Shown here piece by piece: positions 33,771 through 43,152 of a stretch of 64,000 nucleotides of DNA. Below the pieces are notes generated by a model, which worked only from the letters and a program-made list of their open reading frames with translations, was not told the origin of the DNA and searched no databases. The stretch is from contig NZ_JAGGLR010000003.1 of assembly GCF_017874715.1 (NCBI RefSeq), forward strand, positions 62,001 through 126,000. The letters run 5' to 3'. How positions within the stretch are numbered: position 1 is the stretch's first letter; the number at the start of each line of letters is the position of its first letter. Position numbers and translations under genes: made by a program. This stretch comes from Streptomyces iranensis (GTDB taxonomy: Bacteria; Actinomycetota; Actinomycetes; Streptomycetales; Streptomycetaceae).

Positions 33771-35333
33771 ATGCACGCCGATCTCTCCCGACTCACCTTC
33801 CGGCCCGGCCGGCGCTACTCCGCCGTCGTCGCCCAGCAGGGCCGCGTACAGCTCGACGCCGACGCCAACGAGCAGACCGCGATCCAGCTCCACCAGGCCC
33901 GTACGCTCGCCGCCGACCTGATCGGGCAGCACGGCGGCCCGTCCGGGGACGCCGGGTTCCACATCCGGTTCAAGGGCGGCAGCCGCGATCTGGACGATCT
34001 GATCATCGAGGGCGGCCGCTACTACGTGGACGGCATCCTGTGCGACGCGACCCGGCCGCTGCCCGGTGCGGCGGTCGACGACGAGGCGGCGGACGGGGCC
34101 TCCGGCACCTCCGCCACCTCCGGCACCTCCGGCACGGAGGGCGAGGCCGACCCGCCCGAACCGGACGAGCCGCCCGCCACCTGGACCTACTGGGATCAGC
34201 CGGACGCCTACCGGGACCCGGAGCGGCCGGGCGACCGGCTGCCGGAGCAGCGCCCGTTCCTGGTCGCCCTGAAGGTGTGGGAGCGGTCGGTGACCGCCGC
34301 CGAGGACCCGGCGCTGCGCGAAGTGGCCCTCGGCTCGGCGATGCCGGACACGGCGGCGCGGGTCAAGGTGGTCTGGCAGGTGCTGCCGGTGGAGAGCGCG
34401 GCCCTGGAGCTGGAGAACCCGGGAGGGGCGAGCAAGGAGCAGGTCGGCAAGGCGTTCGGGGCGTGGGCGCGGAAGGCCACGGCGCCCGGATCCCGGCTGG
34501 CGGCGCGCGCCGAGCGGCCGGAACACGCGGACCAGGACCCCTGCCTGGTCCGCCCGGACGCCCGCTACCGAGGGCCGGAGAACCAGCTGTACCGGGTGGA
34601 GATCCACGAGGGCGGCACGGCGAAGGAGGCCACCTTCAAATGGTCCCGGGAGAACGGCTCGGTGGTCTTCCCGGTCGACGAACTCGACGGCAGCTGGGTC
34701 GAGCTGGCCTCGTTGGGCAGCGACGACAAGCTGGATCTGGGCGTCGGGGACCTGGTGGAGTTCGTGGACACCGCCTACACCAGCCGGGGCGAACCGCTGC
34801 CGCTGCTGCGGGTGGAGGAGGCCGACCTGCCGGGGCGGCGGGTGCGGCTGTCCGGTGAGCCCGAGCCGGGTGTCGGACGCCGCCCCGAGCTGCGGCCGTT
34901 CCTGCGCCGCTGGGACCACCGGGAGACCACCCGGCGCCCCCGCAAGGGCGCGGCGGCTCGGCTGAAACGCGGTGCGCTCAAGGTCGAGGAGGGCCGCTGG
35001 CTGCCCCTGGAGGACGGAGTCGAGGTGTACTTCGCCCCCGACGGCGCCTACCGCTCCGGGGACCACTGGCTGATCCCGGCCCGCACCGCCACGGGCAGCG
35101 TGGAGTGGCCGGTGAACGCGGCCCGCAAACCGCTCCTCCAGCCCCCGGCCGGAATCCAGACGCACTACGCGCCCCTGGCGTGGGTGACCGCCGAGCAGGC
35201 GGAGCTCGATCTGCGGATGGTGTTCGGGCCACTGGCCGGGCCCGCCCCGGCCGCGGACGCGCCGGCGCTCGCGGCGGAGGCCGAAGCAGCGGCCGAGACC
35301 AGGTCCAGGGAGGACGCCGAACCGGAAGCGTAG
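33771..35333 (+). CDS. DUF6519 protein of the eCIS cluster
   Basis: Encodes 520 residues. The ATG at 33771 has GAGGGGG eight bases upstream; the frame is open to 33669, but that part is Pro/Ser-rich and unconvincing. The start LSRLTFRPGRRYSAVVAQQG, followed by RVQLDADANEQTAI, is the signature of DUF6519, a family found beside contractile injection genes. The middle has a Ser/Gly/Thr hinge (~110-140) and beta-rich segments (YRVEIHEGGTAKEATFKWSR). The C-terminus is Ala/Glu-rich and probably helical. Its exact place in the particle is unknown. Confidence 0.83.
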   Translation: MHADLSRLTFRPGRRYSAVVAQQGRVQLDADANEQTAIQLHQARTLAADLIGQHGGPSGDAGFHIRFKGGSRDLDDLIIEGGRYYVDGILCDATRPLPGAAVDDEAADGASGTSATSGTSGTEGEADPPEPDEPPATWTYWDQPDAYRDPERPGDRLPEQRPFLVALKVWERSVTAAEDPALREVALGSAMPDTAARVKVVWQVLPVESAALELENPGGASKEQVGKAFGAWARKATAPGSRLAARAERPEHADQDPCLVRPDARYRGPENQLYRVEIHEGGTAKEATFKWSRENGSVVFPVDELDGSWVELASLGSDDKLDLGVGDLVEFVDTAYTSRGEPLPLLRVEEADLPGRRVRLSGEPEPGVGRRPELRPFLRRWDHRETTRRPRKGAAARLKRGALKVEEGRWLPLEDGVEVYFAPDGAYRSGDHWLIPARTATGSVEWPVNAARKPLLQPPAGIQTHYAPLAWVTAEQAELDLRMVFGPLAGPAPAADAPALAAEAEAAAETRSREDAEPEA

Positions 35334-35412
35334 GCCCGGTCCGGAGCCGATTGAGTTCCGTGCCCGTGGCATCCGTACATCACCATGCCTCATCCCTAAG
35401 GAGCACATCACC

Positions 35413-36285
35413 ATGGCCACGCCGCTCACCGCCGACCGTCTGCTCAAGGCGCTTCGCGACGAGGGACTGGAAGTCCATGAGTACCGCGACTGGCGGACTC
35501 ACAACCGCAACAGCAAGGGCCCCTGGGGGCCGGTCAACGGGGTGATGATCCATCACACCGTCACCAAGGGCACGGACTCCTCCGTGGAGCTGTGCTACGA
35601 GGGACACTCCTCACTGCCGGGGCCGCTGTGCCACGGCGTCATCGACAAGTCAGGCGCGGTCCACCTGGTCGGCAACGGCCGCGCCAACCACGCGGGCCTG
35701 GGCGACGGCGATGTGCTCAGAGCCGTCGTCAACGAATCCGCGCTGCCCTCCGACAACGAGGCCGACACCGACGGCAACCGCCACTTCTACGGCTTCGAGT
35801 GCGTCAACCTCGGCGACGGCGAGGACCCCTGGCCGGAGGCGCAGAAGCTGGCGATCGAGAAGGTGTCCGCGGCCATCTGCCGAGCCCACGGCTGGACCCA
35901 GCGCTCGGTGATCGGCCATCTGGAGTGGCAGCCGGGCAAGGTCGACCCGCGCGGCTTCACCATGGACAGCATGCGTAGCCGCGTCGCCAAGCGGCTCGGC
36001 GCCAAGCCGGACGGCCCGGCTCCCAAGCCACCGGCGTCCTACGAGCCGTTCCCGGGCGCCGACTTCTTCCGGAACGGCCGCGAAAGCAAGATCATCACGG
36101 CGATGGGCAAGCGGCTGGTGGCCGAGGGCTGCGGACGCTACGAGGAGGGCCCCAGCCCGGAGTGGACCGAGGCGGACCGCAAGTCCTACGCGGCGTGGCA
36201 GCGCAAGCTGGGCTACTCCGGCGATGACGCGGACGGCGTCCCCGGCAAGACCAGCTGGGACAAGCTGCGCGTCCCGAACGTCTAG
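35413..36285 (+). CDS. N-acetylmuramoyl-L-alanine amidase with peptidoglycan-binding domain
   Basis: Encodes 290 residues, AAGGAG upstream. Residues ~35-185 are an amidase_2/PGRP catalytic domain: zinc ligands H47/H48 in GVMIHHTVT, H93 in NHAGLGDGD and H169 with D178 in VIGHLEWQPGKVDP. Residues ~215-288 are a phage-lysin type wall-binding repeat (FRNGRESKIITAMGKRLVAE ... GVPGKTSWDKL). It cleaves the bond between muramic acid and L-Ala of peptidoglycan. There is no signal peptide, so like an endolysin it would act after lysis, with help from another protein, or from the particle. It is the last gene in the eCIS direction and abuts a transposase remnant. Confidence 0.9.
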   Translation: MATPLTADRLLKALRDEGLEVHEYRDWRTHNRNSKGPWGPVNGVMIHHTVTKGTDSSVELCYEGHSSLPGPLCHGVIDKSGAVHLVGNGRANHAGLGDGDVLRAVVNESALPSDNEADTDGNRHFYGFECVNLGDGEDPWPEAQKLAIEKVSAAICRAHGWTQRSVIGHLEWQPGKVDPRGFTMDSMRSRVAKRLGAKPDGPAPKPPASYEPFPGADFFRNGRESKIITAMGKRLVAEGCGRYEEGPSPEWTEADRKSYAAWQRKLGYSGDDADGVPGKTSWDKLRVPNV

Positions 36286-36590
36286 GACCTTCACCGGCAG
36301 GTGATCGGCGGCATCCTGCACCGGGTGCGGACCGGTGTGCAGTGGCGGGATCTGCCTGAGCGGTTCGGCCCGTGGAAGACGGTGTATGAGCGTCATCGGC
36401 TGTGGTCGGTGACGGCACCTGGGAACGCCTGCTTCAGCAGGTGCGGGGCGCCGCCGACGCAGCCGGTGAGATCGACTGGGACATCGCGGTGGACTCTACG
36501 GTCGTGCGTGCACATCAGCACGCGGCCGGAGCTCGCACTGACCCGCCGCCGGTTTCCGGCGTCAAAGGGGGCTGAAGCAGCAGAACATAA
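36286..36590 (+). pseudogene. IS5-family transposase remnant, frameshifted
   Basis: Directly after the amidase stop the DNA encodes RQVIGGILHRVRTGVQWRDL and RFGPWKTVYERHRLW, the N-terminal region of IS5-group transposases. The frame then shifts near 36405 and continues as GTWERLLQQVRGAADAAGE and WDIAVDSTVVRAHQHAAGA until ~36575. Both ends of the gene and the DDE end are missing. It marks the border between the eCIS cluster and the accessory island. Confidence 0.85.
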
Positions 36591-36919
36591 GGTACCGGCG
36601 ACAACATCCCCGTCACCCTCAACGCCGAGACGGTCCGACCCTGCCGAGAACAAGATCGACTTCGCTGGCCTCTCAACAGCATGCCACGGTGATGATGGCT
36701 GCCCACTGACCTGAGAAGACTCGACACGGCGACGGATCTGCCCGGGGATCGCACTTGCCCTTCGATAGATACGAGCATATGCTCCTATTAGTCGAACGTC
36801 TCGCCGGGTCGATGCTCCAGACAACCCGGCCTCTCTATTCGTTTTTGCGACTGTCCGCTGGACAGCGCTCAGCAGCGCAAGCTTGCGTTGGCTGCGCATT
36901 CCACACCAGGAGCCGAACC
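36591..36919. other. Intergenic region before the nitrilase gene
   Basis: No gene seen. GC content is lower than in the eCIS genes. It contains the MarR-type promoter/operator at 36755-36784, a leader of ~130 bases and, at 36908-36912, the AGGAG site for the nitrilase. Confidence 0.55.
36755..36784 (+). promoter_or_regulatory. Promoter with MarR-type operator, nitrilase gene
   Basis: TTGCCC (36755-36760), a 17-bp spacer and TATGCT (36778-36783) form a plausible promoter. The -10 hexamer lies in the palindrome GAGCATATGCTC (36773-36784), extended by ATAC on the left and CTAT on the right. Binding of a MarR dimer there would block RNA polymerase. The same 12 bp recur at 38971 and 44835. Confidence 0.72.
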
Positions 36920-37909
36920 ATGACCGCCGTAAAGGCTGCCGCAGTCCAGATCAGTCCCGTGCTTTACAGCCGTGAGGGCACCGTCGAGAAGGTCGTGAAG
37001 AAGATTCGCGAGCTGGGAAAGCGGAACGTCCAGTTGGCCGTCTTCCCCGAGACCGTCGTCCCTTACTACCCCTATTTCTCCTTCGTGCAGCCGCCCTACA
37101 CCATGTCCAAGGAGCACCTGCGTCTGCTCGAAGAGTCGGTGACCGTACCGTCCGCCGAGACCAACGCCATCGCCGAAGCCGCCCGGGAGGCACGGATGGT
37201 CGTCTCGATCGGCGTCAACGAGCGTGATGGCGGCAGCATCTACAACACGCAGTTGCTGTTCGATGCCGACGGCACGCTGATCCAGCGCCGGCGCAAAATC
37301 ACGCCGACCTATCACGAGAGGATGATCTGGGGCCAGGGTGACGGTTCGGGCCTGCGCGCGGTGGACAGCACCGTCGGCCGCATCGGCCAGCTCGCGTGCT
37401 GGGAGCACTACCTGCCACTAGCGCGCTACGCCATGATCGCCGACCGTGAGCAGATCCATGCCTCGATGTATCCCGGCGCCTTCGGTGGGCCCCTGTTCGC
37501 GGAGCAGATCGAGATCAACATTCGCCAACACGCACTGGAATCGGCCTGCTTCGTGGTCAACGCCACCGCCTGGCTCGATGACGACCAGCGCGCACAGATC
37601 GCCAAGGACACCGGCGGCCCCGCCGGTGCGACTTCCGGCGGCTTTTTCACCGCCATCATCGATCCCGAAGGCCGCGTCATCGGTGAGCCGCTGACGTCCG
37701 GCGAGGGCGAGGTGATCGCAGACCTGGACTTCGCATTGATCGACCTGCGCAAACGCCTGATGGACGCACGCGGTCACTACAGCCGCCCGGAACTGCTCAA
37801 CCTGCACATTGATCGCACGCCGGCGGCCAACCTCCACGAGCCTGGCACCCATGCGCAGGTCCAAGCACTCCAGGCGGTGGACGAAATTCGCGCCGTCGAG
37901 ACCCAATAA
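36920..37909 (+). CDS. Nitrilase
   Basis: Encodes 329 residues of the nitrilase branch of the carbon-nitrogen hydrolases. The catalytic triad is present: E44 in [14 protein letters not shown]126 in RRRKITPT and C160 in [11 protein letters not shown], with the helper Glu E133 ([11 protein letters not shown]). The enzyme hydrolyses an organic nitrile to acid and ammonia in the cytoplasm. Length and motifs are full. The ATG has AGGAG seven bases upstream. A MarR-type operator overlaps the -10 hexamer of its promoter, so expression is probably induced by a small molecule. GC content is lower than that of the eCIS genes; transferred DNA is likely, given the transposase remnants. Confidence 0.93.
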   Translation: MTAVKAAAVQISPVLYSREGTVEKVVKKIRELGKRNVQLAVFPETVVPYYPYFSFVQPPYTMSKEHLRLLEESVTVPSAETNAIAEAAREARMVVSIGVNERDGGSIYNTQLLFDADGTLIQRRRKITPTYHERMIWGQGDGSGLRAVDSTVGRIGQLACWEHYLPLARYAMIADREQIHASMYPGAFGGPLFAEQIEINIRQHALESACFVVNATAWLDDDQRAQIAKDTGGPAGATSGGFFTAIIDPEGRVIGEPLTSGEGEVIADLDFALIDLRKRLMDARGHYSRPELLNLHIDRTPAANLHEPGTHAQVQALQAVDEIRAVETQ

Positions 37910-38408
37910 GCCATTCCAGCCTGCGCCGGAGGGCGGCTGGGTACATCTCCCCAACACGCCGCCGAGATGCACCCGTATATTCGCCGCCACTGTCTGACCT
38001 CTCCCCCGGACGGCACTCTGATCACGGTCGGCCTGGCGTCGGCGCCGGTCCCTGCGTTCGACACGAGCGTCGGCACTCAGGACTGGGGCGTGCCCGGTTC
38101 GGCGGGCACCAGCATGACGCGTCCGCCGCGGCGTCCTGCCGGCCCGCCGAACCGGGCCAGGACCATGGAGCACATCCTCAGAGCGACCCCGGTACTGCGC
38201 GATGCCCCCGTTCCATGCCCAGGGTCCAGTCCTGGCCTCCGGGACTAGGCATGGAGGCCCTGACCGACGCGAACGGCTCCTCAATGGCCGGGGCAGGGCA
38301 ATCCTGCCGGGCCTGTCCATTCCGTGCGGCTCATGGGGTGGCTGAGTGATGTCCGTCGATCCGGTCACGCGGCCTGCGAAGAACCGGATTCGGGCGCGTT
38401 GATGCGTT
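37910..38408. other. Intergenic stretch without recognisable gene
   Basis: About 500 bp between the nitrilase and the convergent marR gene. Short open frames on both strands lack ribosome sites and known motifs. I see no clear terminator or repeat. It may be decayed mobile DNA. Confidence 0.4.
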
Positions 38409-38861
38409 CTACTCGGCCCAGGGCGTAAAGCCCGTGTCCAGCACCGCGGCGAGGAGGGTGCGCAGGCGGGCAGCGTCCTCTGCGCCGAAAGAGTCCTCGA
38501 ACCGAGCCTGAACGTCCTTCCACAGTGGAAGCGCCTCGTCTATCCGGGCCAGGCCTTCCGGCGTGATCGCGGCGATGCGCGCCCGGGAGTCGGTCGGCGA
38601 CGGCTCGACGGTCACGAGACCTTCCCGCGCCAGCGGCTTGAGGTTCGAGGCCATTGTCGTGCGGTCCATGGCGATCATGTCGGCCAGGCTGGTGATCGTC
38701 ATCTCTCCGAGCGCGCTGAGCCTCTGCAGAATGCTGAATTGCGTCGCACGAAGCCCGACCGGGGCCAGAGCCTTGTCATAGGTCGCGCCGAGGTACCGGG
38801 CCGCCTTGCGCAGTGCCAAGTTGTTGCACTGCTCGGCGAGGTTCTGCGGAGCAGGGGTCAT
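38409..38861 (-). CDS. MarR-family transcriptional regulator
   Basis: Encodes 150 residues with a winged helix-turn-helix (VGLRATQFSILQRLSALGEM, then SLADMIAMDRTTMASNLKPL, and a wing with SPTDSRARIAAITPEG). Dimerisation helices are at both ends. GGAGG lies five bases before the ATG. A variant palindrome GAGCAGCTGCTC is 31 bases upstream of the start, and the standard palindrome GAGCATATGCTC is in front of the divergent membrane-protein gene, the nitrilase and the NTF2-like gene. This points to autoregulation and control of those genes. The ligand is unknown. Confidence 0.93.
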   Translation of the reverse strand: MTPAPQNLAEQCNNLALRKAARYLGATYDKALAPVGLRATQFSILQRLSALGEMTITSLADMIAMDRTTMASNLKPLAREGLVTVEPSPTDSRARIAAITPEGLARIDEALPLWKDVQARFEDSFGAEDAARLRTLLAAVLDTGFTPWAE

Positions 38862-38891
38862 GTTTCCTCCATACTTCCGGACTCATGATAG

Positions 38892-38903
38892 GAGCAGCTG
38901 CTC
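38892..38903. promoter_or_regulatory. Variant MarR-type operator in front of marR
   Basis: GAGCAGCTGCTC, with ATAG on the left and ATAA on the right, is a 12-bp palindrome differing from the other three sites only in its central two bases (AGCT instead of ATAT at the core). It is 31 bases upstream of the marR start codon, suited to autorepression. Confidence 0.65.
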
Positions 38904-38970
38904 ATAAAGGCCAGACTGGCTCCGGCACCAACGGCTGCCCGCATCTCCTCCTTACCTTCCCACCACATAG

Positions 38971-38982
38971 GAGCATATGCTC
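38971..38982. promoter_or_regulatory. MarR-type operator of the membrane-protein gene
   Basis: GAGCATATGCTC, preceded by ATAG, lies 76 bases upstream of the ATG at 39059. TATGCT inside it could serve as the -10 hexamer, with TTACCT at 38952-38957 (18-bp spacing) as a weak -35. Confidence 0.68.
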
Positions 38983-39058
38983 GTTAATGTATCTGCGACG
39001 CGCCCTGTCCCCGCCGGAGCCCCGTGCCTCCCCCGACTCACCGCCAGAAGGCCCTGCC

Positions 39059-40108
39059 ATGGAAACCCCCTTCGGACCCGCGCCCGAACATCAGCCGATG
39101 CCCTCCACGGCGGCCGAGCCCGCCCCGGGTCCCCACCCCACCGTCCGCCGTCGGCCACCGATGAAGGCCTGGCTGCAGCCGACCCTCATCGCCCTGATCG
39201 TCGTGGCCGCCTTCATCAGCTGCTATATCGGGCTGCAGCGCGACCCCCAGCCGCACCACGTTCCCATCGCCGTCACCGCTCCCGGCGGCCTGCAGAGCGA
39301 GATACGCCAAGCCCTCGGCGACAGCATTGAGGTGCGCCCAGTCGCGGACACTGACGCGGCACGCAGGGCCCTGGAGCACCACGACGTCGCCGCAGCGCTG
39401 AGCACCGACGGCACGGGCGAGCTGCGCCTGGAGGTCGCAGGAGCCAATGGCATATCCACCACATCGGCCGTAAAGGCCCTCATCGGCGCTTACGCCAACG
39501 GTGCGGGCAAGCACGTCACCATCAAGGACGTCCTGCCCCTGGTCCGCTTCGACGCTCGGGGACTGGCTGGCTTCTACATGGCTTTCGGGGTGACCCTGGC
39601 CGGTTTCGTCCTCGGCTCGAACGCTCTCGGCCTGACCGGTCTCCTGCGACTGCGCCACCGGTTCATGCTGCTGAGCGGCGCCTCCGCGGCCATCGGCACG
39701 GTCGCCGCGATCATCGCCGGTCCGGTTCTGGGAGCAGTTCCGGCGCCGGTCGTTCCGCTGCTCCTCATCCTGACCCTGCTGGCAGCCGCAGCCGCCTTCA
39801 CCACCAAGCTGCTCGGCACCTACCTCGGCCCCGTCGGGCTTCCGGCCGCCACCCTCCTGCTCCTCACTGCCGGCAACGCCACCAGCGGCGCCACCATCGG
39901 CGTCGACCTGCTGCCCGCCATAGCCCGAGCCGTCTCCGCCCTATTGCCACCCGGCGCCGCCGTCCGTGCCATCGCCGACCTGAGCTACTTCAACGGCGCA
40001 CACACAGCAGGACCTGTCGTCACACTGGCCCTGTGGGCCAGTGTCGCCGCACTGTTGCTCGCCCTGCGCGCCCGACTGGTGCGGCGGCGCGCGTCCGCAA
40101 CCACTTGA
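39059..40108 (+). CDS. Multi-pass membrane protein, ABC-2/YhgE-like
   Basis: Encodes 349 residues; GAAGG eight bases before the ATG at 39059 decides the start (an in-frame ATG at 38987 lacks a site). One membrane helix (~37-54, LIALIVVAAFISCYIGLQR) is followed by an extracytoplasmic domain (~55-165: HHVPIAVTAPGGLQSEIRQA) and then five or six hydrophobic helices. This layout resembles YhgE/Pip-like or DUF3533 proteins related to ABC-2 permeases. Substrate unknown; export of the MarR inducer is a possibility. Divergent from marR. Confidence 0.78.
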   Translation: METPFGPAPEHQPMPSTAAEPAPGPHPTVRRRPPMKAWLQPTLIALIVVAAFISCYIGLQRDPQPHHVPIAVTAPGGLQSEIRQALGDSIEVRPVADTDAARRALEHHDVAAALSTDGTGELRLEVAGANGISTTSAVKALIGAYANGAGKHVTIKDVLPLVRFDARGLAGFYMAFGVTLAGFVLGSNALGLTGLLRLRHRFMLLSGASAAIGTVAAIIAGPVLGAVPAPVVPLLLILTLLAAAAAFTTKLLGTYLGPVGLPAATLLLLTAGNATSGATIGVDLLPAIARAVSALLPPGAAVRAIADLSYFNGAHTAGPVVTLALWASVAALLLALRARLVRRRASATT

Positions 40109-40382
40109 CACGCCGGCTTCCCCTGAGCCACGCGCACGACTCGACAGCCGTCCGAACGGGGAAGCGCCGGTCAACGGCAAATGGTTCACGCTACATGGCA
40201 TGACAGACATCACTCGATCCGGCGTTGTTCCACCCGCTGAACGGAGCCTCACCAAGTGCGCATTGACCACCCGCTCGAAACCCCTGCTCGACGTGTATCT
40301 CTTAAGGCCGGAAAGGCAATCGCCACTTGACTCTGGAGCGCTCGCTTGCCGTGTCGGGTACAGGAGGGAGACACGGGTTCCC

Positions 40383-40780
40383 TCACGGGGGGCTCGCCTG
40401 GGCGTGCTCGACCGCGTTGTTCACCGCTTCCTGCACGATGCGGTAGATATGGGCCTGGGCCTCTGGCGACAGTTCGTCGCCGAGCCGGCTCCACTCCGCT
40501 CCGATGTGCAGTTCCGTCTCCAGTCCGAAGGTTTCCCCGGTGCGCCGGCACAGTGTCTCGAGGGCGGGCGCGAGGCCGAAGGGCCGCATTTCCACGATCA
40601 GGTGCCGCAGCGAGGTGATCTGGTTCGCGATCAGGCCACGCGCCTGGTCGATGGCCTCCTTCATGGCGGCCGACTCGCCACTGCCGACGGCGGTGGACAA
40701 AACAATCTGAACAGCGGCCAGTTCTTGAACCATCTTATCGTGCAGCCACGTGCCCAGCGCCGTCGGTGGTTGTGGGAAAC
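40383..40780 (-). pseudogene. Truncated NarL-type sensor histidine kinase
   Basis: Reads LHDKMVQELAAVQIVLSTAV (the HisKA_3 phospho-acceptor helix), then SLRHLIVEMRPFGLAPALE and HIYRIVQEAVNNAVEHA (N-box), and stops right there. The sensory part upstream and the G-box of the ATPase domain downstream are both absent, so no working kinase can be made. It is one of several gene fragments in this island. Confidence 0.82.
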
Positions 40781-40911
40781 CCGCAGGATGCCTGCGGACG
40801 GACACCGAGGCCCCGAAGCCGCCGGAGCACCACTATGGCTGCTCGGGGAACTCGGTCGGGCGAAGATGCGCCCGCTCTGCCGACACGGACAGAAACGGTT
40901 CAGGTTCACAG

Positions 40912-41151
40912 ATGATCGACAGGCGTACCTTCGGCAAGGCCATCGGCGTGGGGGCGGCGGGAACGGCTGCCGCATCACTCACCGGTCTGAGCGGCCCCTC
41001 GTCGGCGGCGGCCTCGTCGTCATCCGGGCCGGGCACCGACAGGGCGGCAACGGCGCCGGCGTCGCACACCGGCGGTGGGTCCTTCCCGGCGCTGCCGCAG
41101 GAAGCGCCCGGGGCGTTCGCCCAAGCCGTCCTCGACGTCGACCGATTCTGA
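40912..41151 (+). pseudogene. N-terminal fragment of a Tat-exported protein
   Basis: Encodes 79 residues starting MIDRRTFGKAIGVGAAGTA, a twin-arginine signal (R4-R5) with a following Ala/Gly hydrophobic part. An Ala/Ser/Pro-rich mature start and FPALPQEAPGAFAQ follow, and then a stop. The start resembles Tat-exported alpha/beta hydrolases, but no catalytic part is left. It could be a short secreted peptide instead. Confidence 0.5.
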
Positions 41152-41349
41152 CCAGCGGCGTCGGTTACTACGGGACCGCAGAGCTGCGAGGTGCGCCGCA
41201 ATTGAGCAAGTGCTTGAACGGCTGATGCTTCTCTGCCCGGCCGCCACGCCTCGCCTCCACCTGGTCGCTGTCCAACTGGTCGGCCCAGCACACTCAGAGC
41301 CAGATTCGCACATTCCATGCAATGTAAACCAAATGACTGGAGCAGTAAG

Positions 41350-41847
41350 ATGCCGAACATCACCAGGGTAAGCAAGCGGCGATACCTTGGCATGGCCGCG
41401 GGAGTAGTCGTCGCCCTCGTCAGCGGTGCGGCGCTTGCGCCGTCGACGTCGGCCGACTCGCCCGACGCGAGGCACCGTGTGAAGACCTTCGAACTGGTCG
41501 GCAAGCAGATTTCTGCCGAAGAAGTCGATCTGGGAAAGCCGGGAGTCAGCGTTGGTGACCAGCGGGTGGTCCACGAAGACCTCTACCGTGATGGCGAGAA
41601 GGTGGGCGATCACAGCACGGTCTGCGCCTTCACCCAGGTCGGGCCGTCCGCCCTCCAATGCTTGGGAACCTTTGCGCTCCCCGAAGGACAGTTCACCGCG
41701 CAGTCACTGTTGCACCTGCCCGCTCCATCCTCCGTCGACGTCAGCATCACGGGCGGATCGGGCGAGTACCGTACCGCTCACGGCTTCATCCGCACCGTCC
41801 CCGCGGGGGAGACCGAGCGACACTTCACTGTCTACCTGCAGCGCTGA
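41350..41847 (+). CDS. Secreted allene-oxide-cyclase-barrel (dirigent-like) protein
   Basis: Encodes 165 residues. Residues 1-31 are a signal peptide (MAAGVVVALVSGAALAPSTS region). The mature part (VGDQRVVHEDLYRDGEKVGD, QCLGTFALPEGQFTAQS, then SVDVSITGGSGEYRTAHGFI and HFTVYLQ) has the eight-strand pattern of the AOC-barrel family shared by dirigent proteins. Bacterial members are secreted and of unsettled function. GGAG lies nine bases before the ATG. No operon partner is apparent. Confidence 0.8.
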   Translation: MPNITRVSKRRYLGMAAGVVVALVSGAALAPSTSADSPDARHRVKTFELVGKQISAEEVDLGKPGVSVGDQRVVHEDLYRDGEKVGDHSTVCAFTQVGPSALQCLGTFALPEGQFTAQSLLHLPAPSSVDVSITGGSGEYRTAHGFIRTVPAGETERHFTVYLQR

Positions 41848-42439
41848 CCAGCCCGCTACCGCGAGAGACGTGTCGACATGTCTGTGTGTCTGTGTGTCGG
41901 GACGGCTCGTGCGATTGGTCAGGCGGCGCTGTCCAATGGAACGCCCTCCACCTTGGCAACCGCGGGGCAGTCTCCGCAAGCGGCCTCTCATGGCCAGGGC
42001 TGTCCTACCTCAACCCGGCAGGACGGGCCCTGGCCATGACGTGCACTAGGGTCACGACGTTCCGCGCTTCGCTGGTTGCACCGGGCCGAAAAGACGCCGA
42101 TCTGGTCGACGCGAGGCATCTGAGCAACCCTCGGAACACGGTGCGGCACAGTGGTCCGGCAATGGATGCGTGAACTGCGGTAGGCCTTCAGGCCCGGTCT
42201 CCCGGACCGGATATGAGCCGGGTGAGCTGGCGCAGCGTGACCTGTGGTTTCCCGTCAGTCGAGGGCTCACTTGAGTTCGGGCAGACCAGCAGCCCGCCGG
42301 TGCTGGTGGTGGTGGTCGGCTACTCACAGTGGATCGCGGCCAGGATGGCGCAGACGAAGACTCGGGCGATCCGAAAGCCAGAGTCCGGCCGAGCGGTGCA
42401 ACGGCTACCTCGAGACCAGCTTTCCGCCCGGCGGGACTT
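41848..42439. other. Intergenic stretch with simple-sequence tract
   Basis: No gene recognised. A short (TGTG/TC)-type tract TGTCTGTGTGTCTGTGTGTC occurs at about 41879-41898. The remainder looks like decayed DNA leading into a transposase fragment. Confidence 0.4.
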
Positions 42440-42830
42440 CGCCTCGCCAACCGGCTTCAAGTCCAGCTCGTCGACTGGCTGGCCAAGGCCAACCGGCGTA
42501 TGCACCGCACGCCGGAAGCCCACCCGGCCGACCCGATTGAGACAGACGAGGCATGGATGCTGCCGCTGCCACTGGTCGGCCCGCTGGGCTGGTGGCGGAC
42601 CACCCAGCGGCTGCCGCGCGATCACATCATCGATGCCGACACACGCATGGTCGTGGCCACCGCTCGCCCGGCCCCGGGCAACAAGGCCGACGCCCATGTG
42701 TGGCGCAACTCCGGCCTGCCGGACCAGTGCCGCGGCGTCACCGTGCTCGGCGACGGCACCTACATCAAAACCGGCCTGGTCGTCCCACACAGCCGTGGCC
42801 GGGCCCTGACCTGCAAAATCACAGCCTTCT
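42440..42830 (+). pseudogene. DDE_Tnp_4-type transposase remnant
   Basis: In one frame the DNA reads LPRDHIIDADTRMVVATARP, GNKADAHVWRNSGLP and GVTVLGDGTYIKTGLVVPH, the catalytic core segment of HARBI1-like (IS5/DDE_Tnp_4) transposases with its DGTY element. The N-terminal part is out of frame, and after VVPHSRGRALTC the match ends. A dyad GAATGA-N12-TCATTC at 42875-42898 lies shortly beyond and may be part of the old element end. Confidence 0.75.
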
Positions 42831-43152
42831 GCAACACGCTTTACAGTAAAGGCGGTCCCGTAACTTCTGGCCATGAATGAGATGATCTTGGATCATTCAC
42901 CGGTCAATCCTTGGGGTTGGCGCTTCGGATCGGTGCTGTTCCGTTGATCCATGGACTCCTGCCGCCCCTCGCACCGGCGGTTCCCTGGTGAGGGTTACCG
43001 GCCTCTACCTCATCCGGCGGAAACGGGCATGCCCCTTCCCGTCGGCTTGATCTGGCGGTATGTTCCGTTCCTGCAATCCCGACCAGTCGGTATGTATAGC
43101 AGAGCCGGGTACGCGAACGTCGGGCACCCGGTCCGAGAAGCCGGAGGTCTCA

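Noticed and set aside
37967..38248. 93-residue plus-strand frame after the nitrilase
   Set aside because: No start signal, Pro/Arg-rich, no recognisable motif; likely non-coding.
40041..41225. 394-codon plus-strand frame across the kinase fragment
   Set aside because: It runs antisense to a recognisable histidine-kinase fragment and shows no family motif.
41879..41898. TGTG-type tract considered as an origin or attachment site
   Set aside because: A single short simple-sequence tract with no integrase, tRNA gene or paired copy nearby.
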